The notes: generated by a model from the sequence alone, not told the origin. 64,000 nucleotides of DNA from Pseudomonas laurentiana (GCF_014648275.1 NZ_BMQU01000012.1:62001-126000), one strand, 5' to 3'. Positions 11,032 through 21,164 are shown, numbered from the stretch's first letter. Program-made: numbers and translations.

Positions 11032-12117
11032 GTGAGCAAACGAGCCTTTAACTTCTGCGCAGGCCCTGCTGCGCTTCCTGATGCTGTGCTGCAGCGTGCC
11101 CAGGCCGAGATGCTGGATTGGCACGGCAAAGGCCTGTCGGTCATGGAAATGAGCCACCGTAGCGACGACTACGTGGCCATCGCCGAGAAAGCCGAGCAGG
11201 ATCTGCGTGATCTGCTCTCTGTTCCTTCCAACTACAAGGTCCTGTTCCTGCAGGGCGGTGCCAGTCAGCAGTTCGCTGAGATTCCACTGAACCTGCTGCC
11301 TGAGGGTGGCACGGCGGACTACGTGGAAACCGGCATCTGGTCGAAGAAGGCCATTGAAGAAGCGCGCCGCTTCGGTCACGTCAATGTTGCCGCCAGCGCC
11401 AAGCCCTATGATTACCTGGCCATTCCAGGGCAGAACGAGTGGAACCTGACCAAGGACGCCGCTTACCTGCACTATGCCTCCAACGAAACCATCGGTGGCC
11501 TGCAGTTCGACTGGGTACCGCAAGCCGGTGATGTGCCGTTGGTCGTTGATATGTCCTCGGATATCCTTTCGCGTCCAATCGACGTCTCGCAGTTCGGCTT
11601 GATCTATGCCGGTGCGCAGAAAAACATCGGCCCGAGCGGTCTGGTGGTGGTCATCGTCCGTGAAGACCTGTTGGGCCGTGCCCGCAGCAGCTGCCCGACG
11701 ATGCTTGACTACAAGGTCGCAGCCGACAACGGTTCGATGTACAACACCCCGGCGACCTACTCCTGGTACCTCTCCGGGCTGGTCTTCGAGTGGCTCAAGG
11801 AGCAGGGTGGTGTCGAGGCCATGGAGCGTCGTAACCGGGCGAAGAAAGACCGCCTGTACGGCTTCATTGACAGCAGCGAGTTCTACACCAACCCGATTGC
11901 CACCAATGCCCGTTCCTGGATGAACGTACCGTTCCGCCTGGCGGACGAGCGTCTGGACAAAGCCTTCCTGGCCGGTGCCGATGCCCGTGGCCTGCTCAAC
12001 CTCAAGGGCCATCGCTCTGTGGGCGGCATGCGTGCCTCGATCTACAACGCGCTGGGCCTTGAAGCGGTCGAGGCTCTGGTGGCCTACATGGCTGAATTCG
12101 AGAAGGAACACGCCTGA
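11032..12117 (+). CDS. serC: Phosphoserine aminotransferase SerC
   Basis: SerC transaminates 3-phosphohydroxypyruvate to phosphoserine and also serves pyridoxal phosphate synthesis. I place the start at GTG 11032, where the protein begins MSKRAFNFCAGPAALP as in other Pseudomonas SerC, giving 361 residues. The open frame extends further upstream without family similarity. The PLP lysine lies in YAGAQKNIGPSG. The pheA start overlaps its stop (TGATG), so the two are probably coupled in a serC-pheA-tyrA/aroA-cmk-rpsA transcription block. Confidence 0.95.
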   Translation: MSKRAFNFCAGPAALPDAVLQRAQAEMLDWHGKGLSVMEMSHRSDDYVAIAEKAEQDLRDLLSVPSNYKVLFLQGGASQQFAEIPLNLLPEGGTADYVETGIWSKKAIEEARRFGHVNVAASAKPYDYLAIPGQNEWNLTKDAAYLHYASNETIGGLQFDWVPQAGDVPLVVDMSSDILSRPIDVSQFGLIYAGAQKNIGPSGLVVVIVREDLLGRARSSCPTMLDYKVAADNGSMYNTPATYSWYLSGLVFEWLKEQGGVEAMERRNRAKKDRLYGFIDSSEFYTNPIATNARSWMNVPFRLADERLDKAFLAGADARGLLNLKGHRSVGGMRASIYNALGLEAVEALVAYMAEFEKEHA

Positions 12118-13211
12118 TGTCCGAACAGGAGCTCAAGGCGCTGCGCGTGCGCATTGACAGCCTCGACGAGAAAATCCTCGAGCTGATCAGCGACCGCGCG
12201 CGTTGCGCCCAGGAAGTTGCACGGGTCAAGATGGCGTCCCTGAGCGAAGGCGAAACCCCGGTGTTCTACCGCCCTGAGCGTGAAGCACAAGTGCTCAAGC
12301 GGGTCATGGAGCGCAACCCGGGGCCGCTGGGCAACGAGGAAATGGCGCGGTTGTTCCGCGAAATCATGTCCTCCTGCCTGGCCCTGGAACAGCCACTGAA
12401 AGTGGCTTACCTCGGCCCGGAGGGCACCTTCACCCAGGCGGCAGCGTTGAAGCACTTTGGCCATGCTGTCATCAGCAAGCCAATGGCAGCAATCGACGAA
12501 GTGTTCCGTGAAGTCGCAGCCGGCGCCGTGAACTTCGGCGTCGTGCCGGTGGAGAACTCCACCGAGGGTGCGGTCAACCACACCCTGGACAGCTTCCTTG
12601 AGCACGACATGGTGATCTGTGGCGAAGTCGAGCTGCGTATTCACCACCACCTGCTGGTGGGCGAGAACACCAAGACCGACAGCATCAGCCGTATCTACTC
12701 CCATGCGCAGTCGCTGGCCCAGTGCCGCAAGTGGCTCGATGCGCATTACCCGAACGTCGAGCGCGTGGCCGTGTCGAGCAACGCCGAGGCGGCCAAGCGG
12801 GTCAAGGGTGAGTGGAACTCCGCGGCGATTGCCGGTGACATGGCGGCAGGGTTGTATGGCCTGACGCGCCTGGCCGAGAAAATCGAAGACCGCCCGGATA
12901 ACTCCACGCGCTTCTTGATGATTGGTAACCAGGAAGTCCCGCCGACTGGCGACGACAAGACCTCGATCATCGTCTCGATGAGCAACAAGCCGGGTGCGCT
13001 GCATGAGCTGCTGGTGCCGTTCCACGAGAACGGTATCGACCTGACCCGCATCGAAACCCGTCCGTCGCGCAGCGGCAAATGGACCTACGTCTTCTTCATC
13101 GACTTCGTCGGGCATCACCGCGATCCGCTGATCAAGGCCGTGCTGGAGAAGATCAGCCAGGAGGCGGTAGCCCTGAAAGTACTGGGTTCCTATCCGAAAG
13201 CAGTGCTCTGA
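12117..13211 (+). CDS. pheA: P-protein: chorismate mutase / prephenate dehydratase
   Basis: This is a 364-residue bifunctional enzyme for phenylalanine synthesis. An N-terminal AroQ-type chorismate mutase (about 1-90) has RVRIDSLDEKILELI. The prephenate dehydratase domain starts at AYLGPEGTFTQAA, with VPVENSTEGAVNHTLD in the middle. The C-terminal ACT regulatory domain (NKPGALHELL, then DLTRIETRPSR) is the usual site of phenylalanine feedback. Length is normal. Only 40 bases separate it from tyrA::aroA. In P. aeruginosa hisC2 lies in this gap; here it is missing. Confidence 0.96.
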   Translation: MSEQELKALRVRIDSLDEKILELISDRARCAQEVARVKMASLSEGETPVFYRPEREAQVLKRVMERNPGPLGNEEMARLFREIMSSCLALEQPLKVAYLGPEGTFTQAAALKHFGHAVISKPMAAIDEVFREVAAGAVNFGVVPVENSTEGAVNHTLDSFLEHDMVICGEVELRIHHHLLVGENTKTDSISRIYSHAQSLAQCRKWLDAHYPNVERVAVSSNAEAAKRVKGEWNSAAIAGDMAAGLYGLTRLAEKIEDRPDNSTRFLMIGNQEVPPTGDDKTSIIVSMSNKPGALHELLVPFHENGIDLTRIETRPSRSGKWTYVFFIDFVGHHRDPLIKAVLEKISQEAVALKVLGSYPKAVL

Positions 13212-13251
13212 GGTATGGCCATGCGTGATGTTTTGAACAGGGTGCTGGTTC

Positions 13252-15492
13252 GTGGTTGACGTGACAGTAGAGAAGGCTGAACCCGTTATTGATCGTCTGG
13301 TCGTCGTCGGCCTGGGCCTGATCGGTGGCTCCTTTGCCAAGGGCTTGCGCGAAAGCGGCTTGTGCCGCGAAGTGGTCGGGGTTGATCTCGATCCGCAGTC
13401 GCGCAAGCTGGCGGTTGAACTCGGTGTCGTCGATCGCTGCGAAGACGACCTGGCAAAGGCCTGTGTCGGTGCTGATGTCATTCAATTGGCAGTGCCGATT
13501 CTGGCCATGGAAAAGCTCCTGGCCAAACTCGCACAGCTCGAACTGGGGCAGGCGGTACTGACGGATGTCGGTAGCGCCAAGGGCAATGTCGTGCGCGCAG
13601 CGCGCGAGGCCTTTGGCTCGCGCCTGCCGAATTTCGTCCCGGGGCATCCGATTGCCGGCTCCGAGCAAAGCGGTGTGGAAGCCTCCAATGCCGAGTTGTT
13701 CCGTCGGCACAAAGTCATTCTGACCCCGCTTGCCGAGACCGATCCCGCCGCACTTGCGCGTGTTGATAGCCTCTGGCGTGCGCTGGGTGCCGATGTCGAG
13801 CACATGCAGGTCGAGCGCCACGACGAGGTGTTGGCGGCAACCAGCCATTTGCCGCACCTGTTGGCCTTTGGGTTGGTCGACTCGTTGGCAAAACGCAACG
13901 AAAACCTGGATATCTTCCGTTACGCTGCGGGCGGCTTTCGCGATTTCACGAGAATCGCCGGAAGCGACCCGGTCATGTGGCACGACATTTTTCTCGCCAA
14001 CCGCGAAGCTGTTCTGCGCACACTGGATACATTTCGCAGCGACCTCGACGCCTTGCGCGATGCGGTCGATGCAGGGGACGGGCACCAGCTGCTGGGTGTT
14101 TTCACCCGCGCTCGGGTAGCTCGCGAGCATTTCAGTAAAATCCTGGCCCGTCGGGCCTATGTGGACGCTATGAACTCCAACGATCTGATTTTCCTGGCAA
14201 ATCCTGGTGGTCGCCTGTCCGGCCGTATTCGTGTACCAGGCGACAAATCGATTTCCCACCGCTCGATCATGCTCGGCTCGCTGGCCGAAGGCACCACCGA
14301 GGTGGAAGGTTTCCTTGAAGGCGAAGATGCGCTGGCTACCCTGCAGGCCTTCCGCGACATGGGTGTGGTGATCGAAGGCCCGCATCATGGCCGTGTGACC
14401 ATTCATGGCGTCGGCCTCAATGGTCTGAAGCCGCCACCGGGTCCGATCTACCTGGGTAACTCCGGTACCTCGATGCGCCTGCTGTCCGGCCTGCTGGCCG
14501 CGCAGAGCTTCGATACCGTGCTGACTGGCGATGCTTCGCTGTCCAAGCGCCCGATGAACCGTGTGGCCAACCCGCTGCGCGAGATGGGGGCGGTCATTGA
14601 AACGGCTGCCGAAGGTCGTCCACCGATGACCATCCGTGGCGGTCACCCCCTCAAGGCCTTGAACTACACCCTGCCAATGGCCAGTGCCCAGGTTAAATCC
14701 TGCCTGTTGCTGGCGGGGCTGTATGCCGAAGGCAAGACCACGGTTACCGAGCCTGCACCGACCCGCGACCATACCGAGCGCATGCTGCGTGGTTTCGGCT
14801 ACCCGGTGACGGTTGAAGGTGCAACCGCATCGCTGGAGTCCGGTCACAAGCTGACGGCCACTTCGATCGAAGTGCCTGCCGACATTTCCTCGGCGGCGTT
14901 CTTCCTGGTGGCTGCATCGATCGCTGAAGGCTCTGAATTGCTGCTCGAGCACGTCGGCATCAACCCGACCCGTACCGGTGTTATCGACATCCTGCGTCTG
15001 ATGGGGGGTGACATCACCCTCGAAAACCAGCGCGAAGTGGGTGGCGAGCCTGTGGCTGACCTGCGCGTGCGCGGCGCTAAGCTCAAGGGCATTGAAATTC
15101 CCGAGGCGCTGGTACCGCTGGCCATCGACGAATTCCCAGTGCTGTTCGTGGCCGCTGCCTGTGCCGAAGGCCGCACCGTGCTGCGTGGCGCCGAAGAGCT
15201 GCGGGTCAAGGAGTCCGACCGCATCCAGGTCATGGCCGATGGCCTGCTGACCCTGGGCGTTAAATGTGAGCCGACCCCGGATGGCATCATCATTGAGGGT
15301 GGCCCTATCGGTGGCGGCGAAGTTCATGGGCACGGTGACCACCGTATTGCCATGGCCTTCAGTGTTGCCTCGCTGCGTGCAAGTGCACCGATTCGCATCC
15401 ATGATTGTGCCAACGTCGCCACGTCGTTCCCGAACTTCCTGGCGCTGTGTGCCGAAGTCGGCATCCGTGTTGCTGAAGAGGGCAAGTCGTGA
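13252..15492 (+). CDS. tyrA-aroA: Fused prephenate dehydrogenase (TyrA) / EPSP synthase (AroA)
   Basis: This 746-residue fusion is common in Pseudomonas. Residues 1 to about 300 are TyrA, with Rossmann motif [15 protein letters not shown] and [10 protein letters not shown]. From the internal Met at residue 307 the protein is a complete EPSP synthase. It carries [38 protein letters not shown] and GDHRIAMAF. The set GDKS, SAQVK, RDHTE, NPTR is the class II EPSPS signature. However, Gly is retained in GNSGTSMRL where the glyphosate-tolerant CP4 enzyme has Ala, so tolerance should not be assumed. The start could be GTG 13252 or GTG 13261. The cmk start overlaps the stop. Confidence 0.94.
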   Translation: MVDVTVEKAEPVIDRLVVVGLGLIGGSFAKGLRESGLCREVVGVDLDPQSRKLAVELGVVDRCEDDLAKACVGADVIQLAVPILAMEKLLAKLAQLELGQAVLTDVGSAKGNVVRAAREAFGSRLPNFVPGHPIAGSEQSGVEASNAELFRRHKVILTPLAETDPAALARVDSLWRALGADVEHMQVERHDEVLAATSHLPHLLAFGLVDSLAKRNENLDIFRYAAGGFRDFTRIAGSDPVMWHDIFLANREAVLRTLDTFRSDLDALRDAVDAGDGHQLLGVFTRARVAREHFSKILARRAYVDAMNSNDLIFLANPGGRLSGRIRVPGDKSISHRSIMLGSLAEGTTEVEGFLEGEDALATLQAFRDMGVVIEGPHHGRVTIHGVGLNGLKPPPGPIYLGNSGTSMRLLSGLLAAQSFDTVLTGDASLSKRPMNRVANPLREMGAVIETAAEGRPPMTIRGGHPLKALNYTLPMASAQVKSCLLLAGLYAEGKTTVTEPAPTRDHTERMLRGFGYPVTVEGATASLESGHKLTATSIEVPADISSAAFFLVAASIAEGSELLLEHVGINPTRTGVIDILRLMGGDITLENQREVGGEPVADLRVRGAKLKGIEIPEALVPLAIDEFPVLFVAAACAEGRTVLRGAEELRVKESDRIQVMADGLLTLGVKCEPTPDGIIIEGGPIGGGEVHGHGDHRIAMAFSVASLRASAPIRIHDCANVATSFPNFLALCAEVGIRVAEEGKS

Positions 15493-16178
15493 ACCAGCAA
15501 GCACCAGTCATCGCCATCGACGGGCCTAGCGGCTCTGGCAAGGGCACCATCGCCGGGCTGCTTTCCAAGCGCCTGGGCTGGAACCTGCTCGACTCGGGCG
15601 CGCTGTACCGTCTGCTGGCGTTTGCCGCTGGCAATCACGGCGTCGACCTGACCAACGAAGAGCTGCTCAAGACGTTGGCCGCTCATCTGGATGTGCAGTT
15701 CATCCCTGCCAGCGATGGTCAGCCTCAGCGTATTATTCTGGAAGGCGATGACGTCAGCGATGTCATTCGCAACGAAACTGTGGGGGCGGGCGCCTCCATG
15801 GTGGCTTCGTTGCCGGCTGTGCGTGATGCGTTGTTGCAGCGCCAGCGTGCATTCCAGGAGTCGCCGGGCCTGGTTGCTGACGGTCGCGACATGGGCACCG
15901 TGGTGTTTCCCGATGCCCCGTTGAAGATTTTCCTGACGGCCAGTGCAGAGGAGCGCGCACGTCGACGCTACTTGCAGTTGAAGGCCAAGGGCGATGATGT
16001 TAGTCTGTCGAGTCTGCTAGATGAGATACGTGCGCGTGATGAACGCGACACCCAGCGCGCAGTGGCCCCGCTCAAGCCGGCGCCCGACGCAATTCAGCTG
16101 GATTCCACGGAATTGTCCATCGAGCAGGTGTTGGAACGCATCATGAGTGAAGTCGCACTGCGCGACATCGCCGGGTGA
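15489..16178 (+). CDS. cmk: Cytidylate kinase
   Basis: This 229-residue (d)CMP kinase has the P-loop GPSGSGKGT at residues 11-19 and the Cmk segments [15 protein letters not shown] and [10 protein letters not shown]. It phosphorylates CMP and dCMP. Its start overlaps the end of tyrA::aroA by 4 bases. The cmk-rpsA linkage is conserved across gamma-proteobacteria. A 122-base gap to rpsA probably contains an rpsA promoter, but I cannot pick one with confidence. Confidence 0.96.
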   Translation: MNQQAPVIAIDGPSGSGKGTIAGLLSKRLGWNLLDSGALYRLLAFAAGNHGVDLTNEELLKTLAAHLDVQFIPASDGQPQRIILEGDDVSDVIRNETVGAGASMVASLPAVRDALLQRQRAFQESPGLVADGRDMGTVVFPDAPLKIFLTASAEERARRRYLQLKAKGDDVSLSSLLDEIRARDERDTQRAVAPLKPAPDAIQLDSTELSIEQVLERIMSEVALRDIAG

Positions 16179-16300
16179 TCAGGGAGGTTTGCAGGTCCAC
16201 CAGTCAACGTCCTGCAGGCTGCCCTTACTATGAACGAAACCCACATTGTCTGGAGTGTGGTTGCTGGGCGTCTGTTTCGCCCTAATCTACAGGAATTAAA

Positions 16301-17977
16301 ATGAGCGAAAGCTTTGCAGAACTCTTTGAAGAAAGCCTGAAAACCCTCAACCTTCAACCAGGTGCGATCATCACCGGTATCGTTGTTGATATCGACGGTG
16401 ACTGGGTTACTGTCCACGCCGGTCTGAAATCCGAGGGCGTCATCCCGCTCGAGCAGTTCTACAACGAAGCTGGCGAGCTGACCATCAAGGTCGGTGACGA
16501 AGTTCACGTTGCGCTGGACGCGGTCGAAGACGGCTTTGGCGAAACCAAACTGTCCCGTGAAAAAGCCAAGCGCGCCGAGTGCTGGATTGTTCTGGAAGCA
16601 GCTTTCGCCGCCGAAGAAGTGGTCAAGGGCGTTATCAACGGTAAAGTCAAAGGCGGCTTCACTGTTGACGTCAACGGCATCCGCGCCTTCCTGCCAGGTT
16701 CCCTGGTTGATGTCCGCCCAGTGCGCGACACCACCCACCTGGAAGGCAAAGAGCTGGAATTCAAGGTCATCAAGCTGGACCAGAAGCGCAACAACGTTGT
16801 CGTTTCCCGTCGCAGCGTCCTGGAAGCCGAAAACAGCGCCGAGCGCGAAGCTCTGCTGGAATCGCTGCAGGAAGGCCAACAAGTCAAAGGTATCGTCAAG
16901 AACCTCACAGACTACGGTGCATTCGTTGATCTGGGCGGCGTCGATGGCCTGCTGCACATCACCGACATGGCTTGGAAGCGTATCAAGCATCCATCGGAAA
17001 TCGTCAACGTTGGCGACGAGATCGATGTCAAGGTTCTGAAGTACGATCGCGAGCGTAACCGCGTTTCCCTGGGCCTGAAGCAACTGGGCGAAGACCCATG
17101 GGTTGCTATCAAGGCACGTTACCCAGAGAGCACTCGCGTCATGGCGCGCGTTACCAACCTGACCGACTACGGCTGCTTCGCAGAGCTGGAAGAAGGCGTG
17201 GAAGGCCTGGTACACGTTTCCGAAATGGACTGGACCAACAAGAACATCCACCCATCGAAAGTCGTTCAAGTGGGCGACGAAGTGGAAGTTATGGTTCTGG
17301 ACATCGACGAAGAGCGTCGTCGTATCTCCCTGGGCATCAAACAGTGCAAGTCCAACCCATGGGAAGACTTCTCTGGCCAGTTCAACAAGGGCGACAAGAT
17401 CTCCGGCACCATCAAGTCGATCACCGATTTCGGTATCTTCATTGGTCTGGACGGCGGCATCGACGGTCTGGTTCACCTGTCGGACATCTCCTGGAACGAA
17501 GTCGGCGAAGAAGCCGTACGTCGCTTCAAGAAGGGCGACGAGCTGGAAACCGTCATCCTGTCGGTTGACCCAGAGCGCGAGCGCATCTCCTTGGGCATCA
17601 AGCAGCTGGAAGACGATCCGTTCTCCAACTACGTTGCTGTCAACGACAAGGGCGCTATCGTCAAAGGTATCGTGAAAGAAGTTGACGCCAAGGGCGCTGT
17701 AGTTACCCTGGCTGATGACATCGAAGCTACTCTGAAAGCCTCCGAAATCAGCCGTGACCGCGTTGAAGACGCGCGTAACGTCCTGAAAGAAGGCGAAGAG
17801 ATCGAAGCTAAGATCATCAGCGTCGACCGTAAGAGCCGCGTAATCAACCTGTCCATCAAGTCGAAAGACGATGCAGAAGAGCGCGAAGCGATCCAGAGCC
17901 TGAAAACCGCTCCAGAAGTCACTGGTGACACCACCATGGCTGCCCTGCTGCGCGAGGCAATGGCCAAGCAGAACTAA
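16301..17977 (+). CDS. rpsA: 30S ribosomal protein S1
   Basis: This 558-residue S1 protein carries six S1 (OB-fold) RNA-binding repeats. Successive repeats are marked by phrases such as [35 protein letters not shown] and [15 protein letters not shown]. It recruits mRNA to the 30S subunit. AGGAATTAAA precedes the ATG. Codon use is strongly biased, as expected for a highly expressed ribosomal gene. A textbook intrinsic terminator follows within 20 bases. Confidence 0.98.
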   Translation: MSESFAELFEESLKTLNLQPGAIITGIVVDIDGDWVTVHAGLKSEGVIPLEQFYNEAGELTIKVGDEVHVALDAVEDGFGETKLSREKAKRAECWIVLEAAFAAEEVVKGVINGKVKGGFTVDVNGIRAFLPGSLVDVRPVRDTTHLEGKELEFKVIKLDQKRNNVVVSRRSVLEAENSAEREALLESLQEGQQVKGIVKNLTDYGAFVDLGGVDGLLHITDMAWKRIKHPSEIVNVGDEIDVKVLKYDRERNRVSLGLKQLGEDPWVAIKARYPESTRVMARVTNLTDYGCFAELEEGVEGLVHVSEMDWTNKNIHPSKVVQVGDEVEVMVLDIDEERRRISLGIKQCKSNPWEDFSGQFNKGDKISGTIKSITDFGIFIGLDGGIDGLVHLSDISWNEVGEEAVRRFKKGDELETVILSVDPERERISLGIKQLEDDPFSNYVAVNDKGAIVKGIVKEVDAKGAVVTLADDIEATLKASEISRDRVEDARNVLKEGEEIEAKIISVDRKSRVINLSIKSKDDAEEREAIQSLKTAPEVTGDTTMAALLREAMAKQN

Positions 17978-17993
17978 GTTCTGACTGGTTAAG

Positions 17994-18022
17994 AAAAAGG
18001 GCGACTTCGGTCGCCCTTTTTT
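17994..18022 (+). terminator. Intrinsic terminator of rpsA
   Basis: GGGCGAC, loop TTCG, GTCGCCC, then six T. The flanking A-run extends the stem. It lies 16 bases after the rpsA stop and is symmetrical enough to work on both strands. Confidence 0.95.
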
Positions 18023-18034
18023 GTGCCTGCAAAA

Positions 18035-18306
18035 CACGCGGCCTCTCGAGGGCACCCTACCGACACCATCGCAAACGCCAACAACTGCGGGAGTCTGGCT
18101 TGCCCGCGATGCAGGCACCGCGAACTCGCAGACACCCCGCCGATACCATCGCAGGCAAGCCTGCTTGTATGTTTAGACTTGAAGGGGTGGGTGGGACTAA
18201 AGCCTCGCTTCTGACTCTGACCAGTACAGACTGTGGGAGTCGGGCTTGCCCGCGATACAGGCACCACGACCTCGCAGACTCCCCACCGATACCATCAAAG
18301 TCCTGC
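18035..18306. repeat. Degenerate REP array downstream of rpsA
   Basis: Two imperfect direct repeats of about 75 bases occupy 18084-18165 and 18230-18306. Each contains GGGAGTCxGGCTTGCCCGCG, then CAGGCACC, CTCGCAGAC and CCGATACCATC. A partial third copy of the trailing half (CACCCTACCGACACCATCGC) lies near 18048-18073. The TTGCCCGCG core resembles Pseudomonas REP elements. This accounts for most of the gap between rpsA and ihfB. No gene is visible in 18023-18448. Confidence 0.75.
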
Positions 18307-18448
18307 CAGCCCGCGTTCCTTGGGCATCCCCACTATGGTGCGATTTTGAATTTTTGATTAAGTCAAGATCTACCCTGTTCAAATCCCTCCCAGCATGCTA
18401 CAAACAGAAGAAGCAATGATCTAGCTGCTTGATAAAGAAGGGAAAAAT

Positions 18449-18742
18449 ATGACGAAGTCCGAGTTGATCGAACGTATTGTCACCCATCAGGGGCTGCTCT
18501 CGTCCAAAGATGTGGAGCTGGCCATCAAGACCATGCTTGAGCAAATGTCCCAGTGCCTTGCGACGGGTGATCGTATTGAAATTCGCGGTTTTGGCAGCTT
18601 CTCACTGCACTACCGTGCGCCCCGCGTAGGCCGAAATCCCAAGACCGGTCAGTCTGTCAGCCTTGATGGCAAGTTCGTGCCGCATTTCAAACCCGGTAAA
18701 GAGTTACGGGATCGGGTCAATGAAGACGAGGAAGAGGCGTGA
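18449..18742 (+). CDS. ihfB: Integration host factor beta subunit
   Basis: This 97-residue HU/IHF-family protein begins [10 protein letters not shown]. The DNA-bending arm signature is [20 protein letters not shown], followed by NPKTGQSV. It forms a heterodimer with IhfA. A good ribosome site (AAGGGA) precedes the ATG. In Pseudomonas, ihfB (himD) classically marks the left border of the O-antigen locus, which agrees with what follows here. Confidence 0.97.
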   Translation: MTKSELIERIVTHQGLLSSKDVELAIKTMLEQMSQCLATGDRIEIRGFGSFSLHYRAPRVGRNPKTGQSVSLDGKFVPHFKPGKELRDRVNEDEEEA

Positions 18743-18766
18743 TCCTGTCAGGAAAAGGAGATAAAC

Positions 18767-19009
18767 ATGCGCAACCTTAAACGGCTACTGCTGGTAGTGT
18801 TCGTTCTGGCGGTGGCAGCGGTTGTGCTGCTGTTTGTGCTGGAAAACCAACAGGCCGTGGCACTTGTGCTGTTTGGTTGGTCTGCTCCGGCGTTGCCTGT
18901 TGCTGTGATCGTTCTGGCTGCGCTGTTGACTGGTCTCGCCGTAGGCCCGTTGTTGGGCATGTACATCGCCCTGCGCACCAAAAGCCGTGTTCGCCGCACG
19001 AATACCTGA
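18767..19009 (+). CDS. LapA-domain small inner-membrane protein
   Basis: This 80-residue protein has two hydrophobic helices (about residues 6-28 and 41-65) separated by ENQQAVALVLFG. It ends in a basic tail, which is the LapA (DUF1049) pattern. E. coli LapA works with LapB in LPS assembly, but no lapB is seen here. A strong AAGGAG site lies 7 bases before the ATG, and the gene is 24 bases after ihfB, so the two are probably co-transcribed. A link to LPS is inference from the family and position. Confidence 0.85.
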   Translation: MRNLKRLLLVVFVLAVAAVVLLFVLENQQAVALVLFGWSAPALPVAVIVLAALLTGLAVGPLLGMYIALRTKSRVRRTNT

Positions 19010-19154
19010 GGCAAGCCTCGCACTAAACTGCAGAATATTGAACAGCACTCAGAAATAGGACGTTTCCTACGTTCATAGCATCCGATTCCGACACCGTAAC
19101 CACGCGCATCTGTGGAGTAATAGTGCTACTCAAAAACGCATGGAACGGGCTCGT

Positions 19155-20621
19155 ATGGATTTTCCCGCTATTACCCACCACGGCGCCACCCAAGGCGTAA
19201 CCGGCTCCTGTCACCAGCTCGATCTTGATGGCGCTCAAAGCCTGCTGGTCGATTGCGGTCTGTTTCAGGGTGACGAGTCGAGCCCAGCGGCCAACCTTGC
19301 AGTCGACTTCCCGATAGAGGGCATCAAGGCCCTGCTGATCACTCATATTCACATTGATCATGTCGGGCGCATTCCCAGCCTGCTGGCTGCTGGTTTCAAC
19401 GGCCCTATTATCTGCAGTCAGCCCTCTGCCAGGCTATTGCCGCTAGTGTTGGAAGATGCCTTCAAACTCAGCGTCACCCGTGACCAGAACACAGTAGATC
19501 GCTACCTCAAGCGTGTAGAGCAAGCCATCATCGCTGTGCCCTACGATCAGTGGCATGAACTCATCAATACCCCGGACCTGATCTGCAATGTCCGCCTTCA
19601 GCGTGCGGGCCATGTATTGGGTTCGGCGTACATTGAATGTGATATCCACTACCTGAAAACCGCTACCAACAAACGCATAGTTTTTTCTGGAGACCTCGGG
19701 GCGACCCTTACGCCATTGTTGCAGCCACCCAAATCGCCGGAGCGAGCCGACATCCTGGTGCTGGAAAGCACCTACGGCGACCGCCTGCATGAAGACCGTA
19801 CCCATCGCCAGCAACGCCTCGAACAAGCGATCGATCAGGCGTTGGCTGACCATGGCACCATCCTGATTCCGGCATTCAGTGCCGGTCGCACCCAAGAGCT
19901 GCTCTACGAAATCGAAGACATCCTCCACCGCAAGGCGCTGCTGTCTGCCGAGCCTTGCCAAGGCGAACAGGAGCCTCGGCAAGGGTTGCCCATCGACTGG
20001 CCGCAACTGCCCATCATTCTTGATTCGCCATTGGCCAGCCGTTTCACCCAAGCCTACCGTGAGCTTAGCGACTTCTGGAATGACGAAGCCCGGCAGCGTT
20101 TGAGCGAGGGGCGAAAACCGCTGCGCTTCAGGCAGTTGATCACCATTGATAGCCACGTGCAGCACCAGAAAGCCGTCAACTACCTAGCGAGCACCGGCAG
20201 GCCTGCTATTGTCATTGCAGGCAACGGCATGTGTTCAGGTGGGCGAATCGTCAACTACCTCAAGGCTATGCTTGGCGACCCGCGGCACCAAGTGTTGTTC
20301 GTTGGCTACCAGGCAAGAGGCACGCCGGGTGCAGTGATACAGGCAAGCGAGGGCGCCGAAGGCTTTGTCATGATTGACCTGGATGCCGAGATGTACGAGA
20401 TCAAGGCCAAAGTGGCAACGCTGGGTGGCTACTCGGCCCATGCGGATCAGAAAGGCTTGGTGGATTTCGTAACGGGGATGCAGCAGTGGCCTGCGCAGAT
20501 TGTTTTGGTGCATGGAGAGTGGAGGGCGAAAAGGGCGTTGGCTGCTGCTTTGTTCATCCATTATGATCAGATGGAGCATAAGGTAGATGTACGGATTTCT
20601 GGTATGCCAACTGATAGTTGA
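19155..20621 (+). CDS. MBL-fold / beta-CASP RNA metallo-hydrolase family protein
   Basis: The protein has about 488 residues. The metallo-beta-lactamase core shows THIHIDHVGRIP (HxHxDH), a downstream His in RAGHVLGSAY, and the Asp of FSGDLGA. The beta-CASP insert follows, with PAFSAGRTQELLYEIE, GNGMCSGGR and the late His of GGYSAHADQ. These match the RNase/CPSF73-like family, so it is probably an RNA or other nucleic-acid hydrolase; the target is unknown. I prefer the ATG at 19155 (MDFPAITHHGATQGVTGSC), because family similarity begins there. An in-frame ATG exists 15 bases upstream. Confidence 0.88.
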   Translation: MDFPAITHHGATQGVTGSCHQLDLDGAQSLLVDCGLFQGDESSPAANLAVDFPIEGIKALLITHIHIDHVGRIPSLLAAGFNGPIICSQPSARLLPLVLEDAFKLSVTRDQNTVDRYLKRVEQAIIAVPYDQWHELINTPDLICNVRLQRAGHVLGSAYIECDIHYLKTATNKRIVFSGDLGATLTPLLQPPKSPERADILVLESTYGDRLHEDRTHRQQRLEQAIDQALADHGTILIPAFSAGRTQELLYEIEDILHRKALLSAEPCQGEQEPRQGLPIDWPQLPIILDSPLASRFTQAYRELSDFWNDEARQRLSEGRKPLRFRQLITIDSHVQHQKAVNYLASTGRPAIVIAGNGMCSGGRIVNYLKAMLGDPRHQVLFVGYQARGTPGAVIQASEGAEGFVMIDLDAEMYEIKAKVATLGGYSAHADQKGLVDFVTGMQQWPAQIVLVHGEWRAKRALAAALFIHYDQMEHKVDVRISGMPTDS

Positions 20622-20639
20622 GTTGTATAGATGAGTATG

Positions 20640-20657
20640 CTCCTCAGCGGTGAGGAG
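20640..20657 (+). terminator. Hairpin after the beta-CASP gene
   Basis: A perfect 7-bp stem CTCCTCA / TGAGGAG has a GCGG loop and lies 18 bases after the stop. There is no clear T-run, so termination is plausible but unproven. Confidence 0.4.
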
Positions 20658-20828
20658 TACTTGGTGTTATCGGCTTGGGTCACTCGCACCCTCTAATCTC
20701 GCACTTTCTCTCCTGGGGCAGGGGAGTGAAAGCTCTGGTTTGAGTTGTATGGCCTGCTCCCTAGGTCAAGCTTGGCTTGGCATGCGTTGTTGCGGTTCGT
20801 CCTATCTGTCCGATTGTTGCTCCTGCCG

Positions 20829-20902
20829 CGACGTATTATGTCTATTGGTCGGTTTGCCAATTTTCTGAAGCCATTCAGAAGGATAATAGGCATAATACGT
20901 CG
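20829..20902. repeat. Nested inverted repeat upstream of wbpA
   Basis: The outer arms CGACGTATTATGTCTATT (20829-20846) and AATAGGCATAATACGTCG (20885-20902) pair over 18 positions, with one position that would be G-U in RNA. Inside is a second perfect hairpin, TTCTGAA-GCCA-TTCAGAA (20863-20880). This could be an RNA structure in the operon leader, a protein-binding site, or a small mobile-element scar. Confidence 0.8.
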
Positions 20903-21050
20903 ATTTTGGGTTGCAGGGTTGTAGGAATTTTCCTGCCTGATGATCCAAACCAAGACGACTCCTACAGTATTCCTTTGTCGGGCGCAAGACGTGGGCCTGG
21001 TTTGCGAGCTTTTTGTTGCCCGAGCACGAAAATGATAGTCGGAGGTATTT

Positions 21051-21164
21051 GTGACGCGCCATGAGGCTAGGGTGACGAGCGCATTTGCTGCTAAAGGCAA
21101 TGCAAAGCCGCTTTATGGCAACATCGACAGCGGGTTGGTCAATCCCGGTTCGTTGGTGCTTTAA
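21051..21164 (+). CDS. Possible 37-aa leader ORF before wbpA
   Basis: GTG 21051 is preceded by GGAGG with 5-base spacing, an ideal ribosome site, and opens a 37-codon frame that ends 34 bases before wbpA. The peptide starts [20 protein letters not shown] recognise no homologue. It is in a different frame from wbpA. It may be a leader peptide, a gene remnant, or chance. Confidence 0.3.
   Translation: MTRHEARVTSAFAAKGNAKPLYGNIDSGLVNPGSLVL

Noticed and set aside
8260-12111. A 1283-codon open frame antisense to gyrA and serC
   Set aside because: It mirrors strongly biased, GC-rich coding DNA on the plus strand; the translation has no recognisable domains.
14170-15492. AroA half read as a glyphosate-tolerant enzyme
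   Set aside because: Class II motifs are present, but Gly is kept at the CP4 Ala100 position, so tolerance is not supported.
13153-15504. A 783-codon antisense frame over tyrA::aroA
   Set aside because: Shadow of the real fusion gene; no family similarity and no ribosome site.
16094-18118. A 674-codon antisense frame over rpsA
   Set aside because: Shadow of rpsA, whose codon bias suppresses antisense stops.
18035-18306. Possible CRISPR array
   Set aside because: Only two to three imperfect repeats of about 75 bases, unevenly spaced, with REP-like cores and no cas genes.
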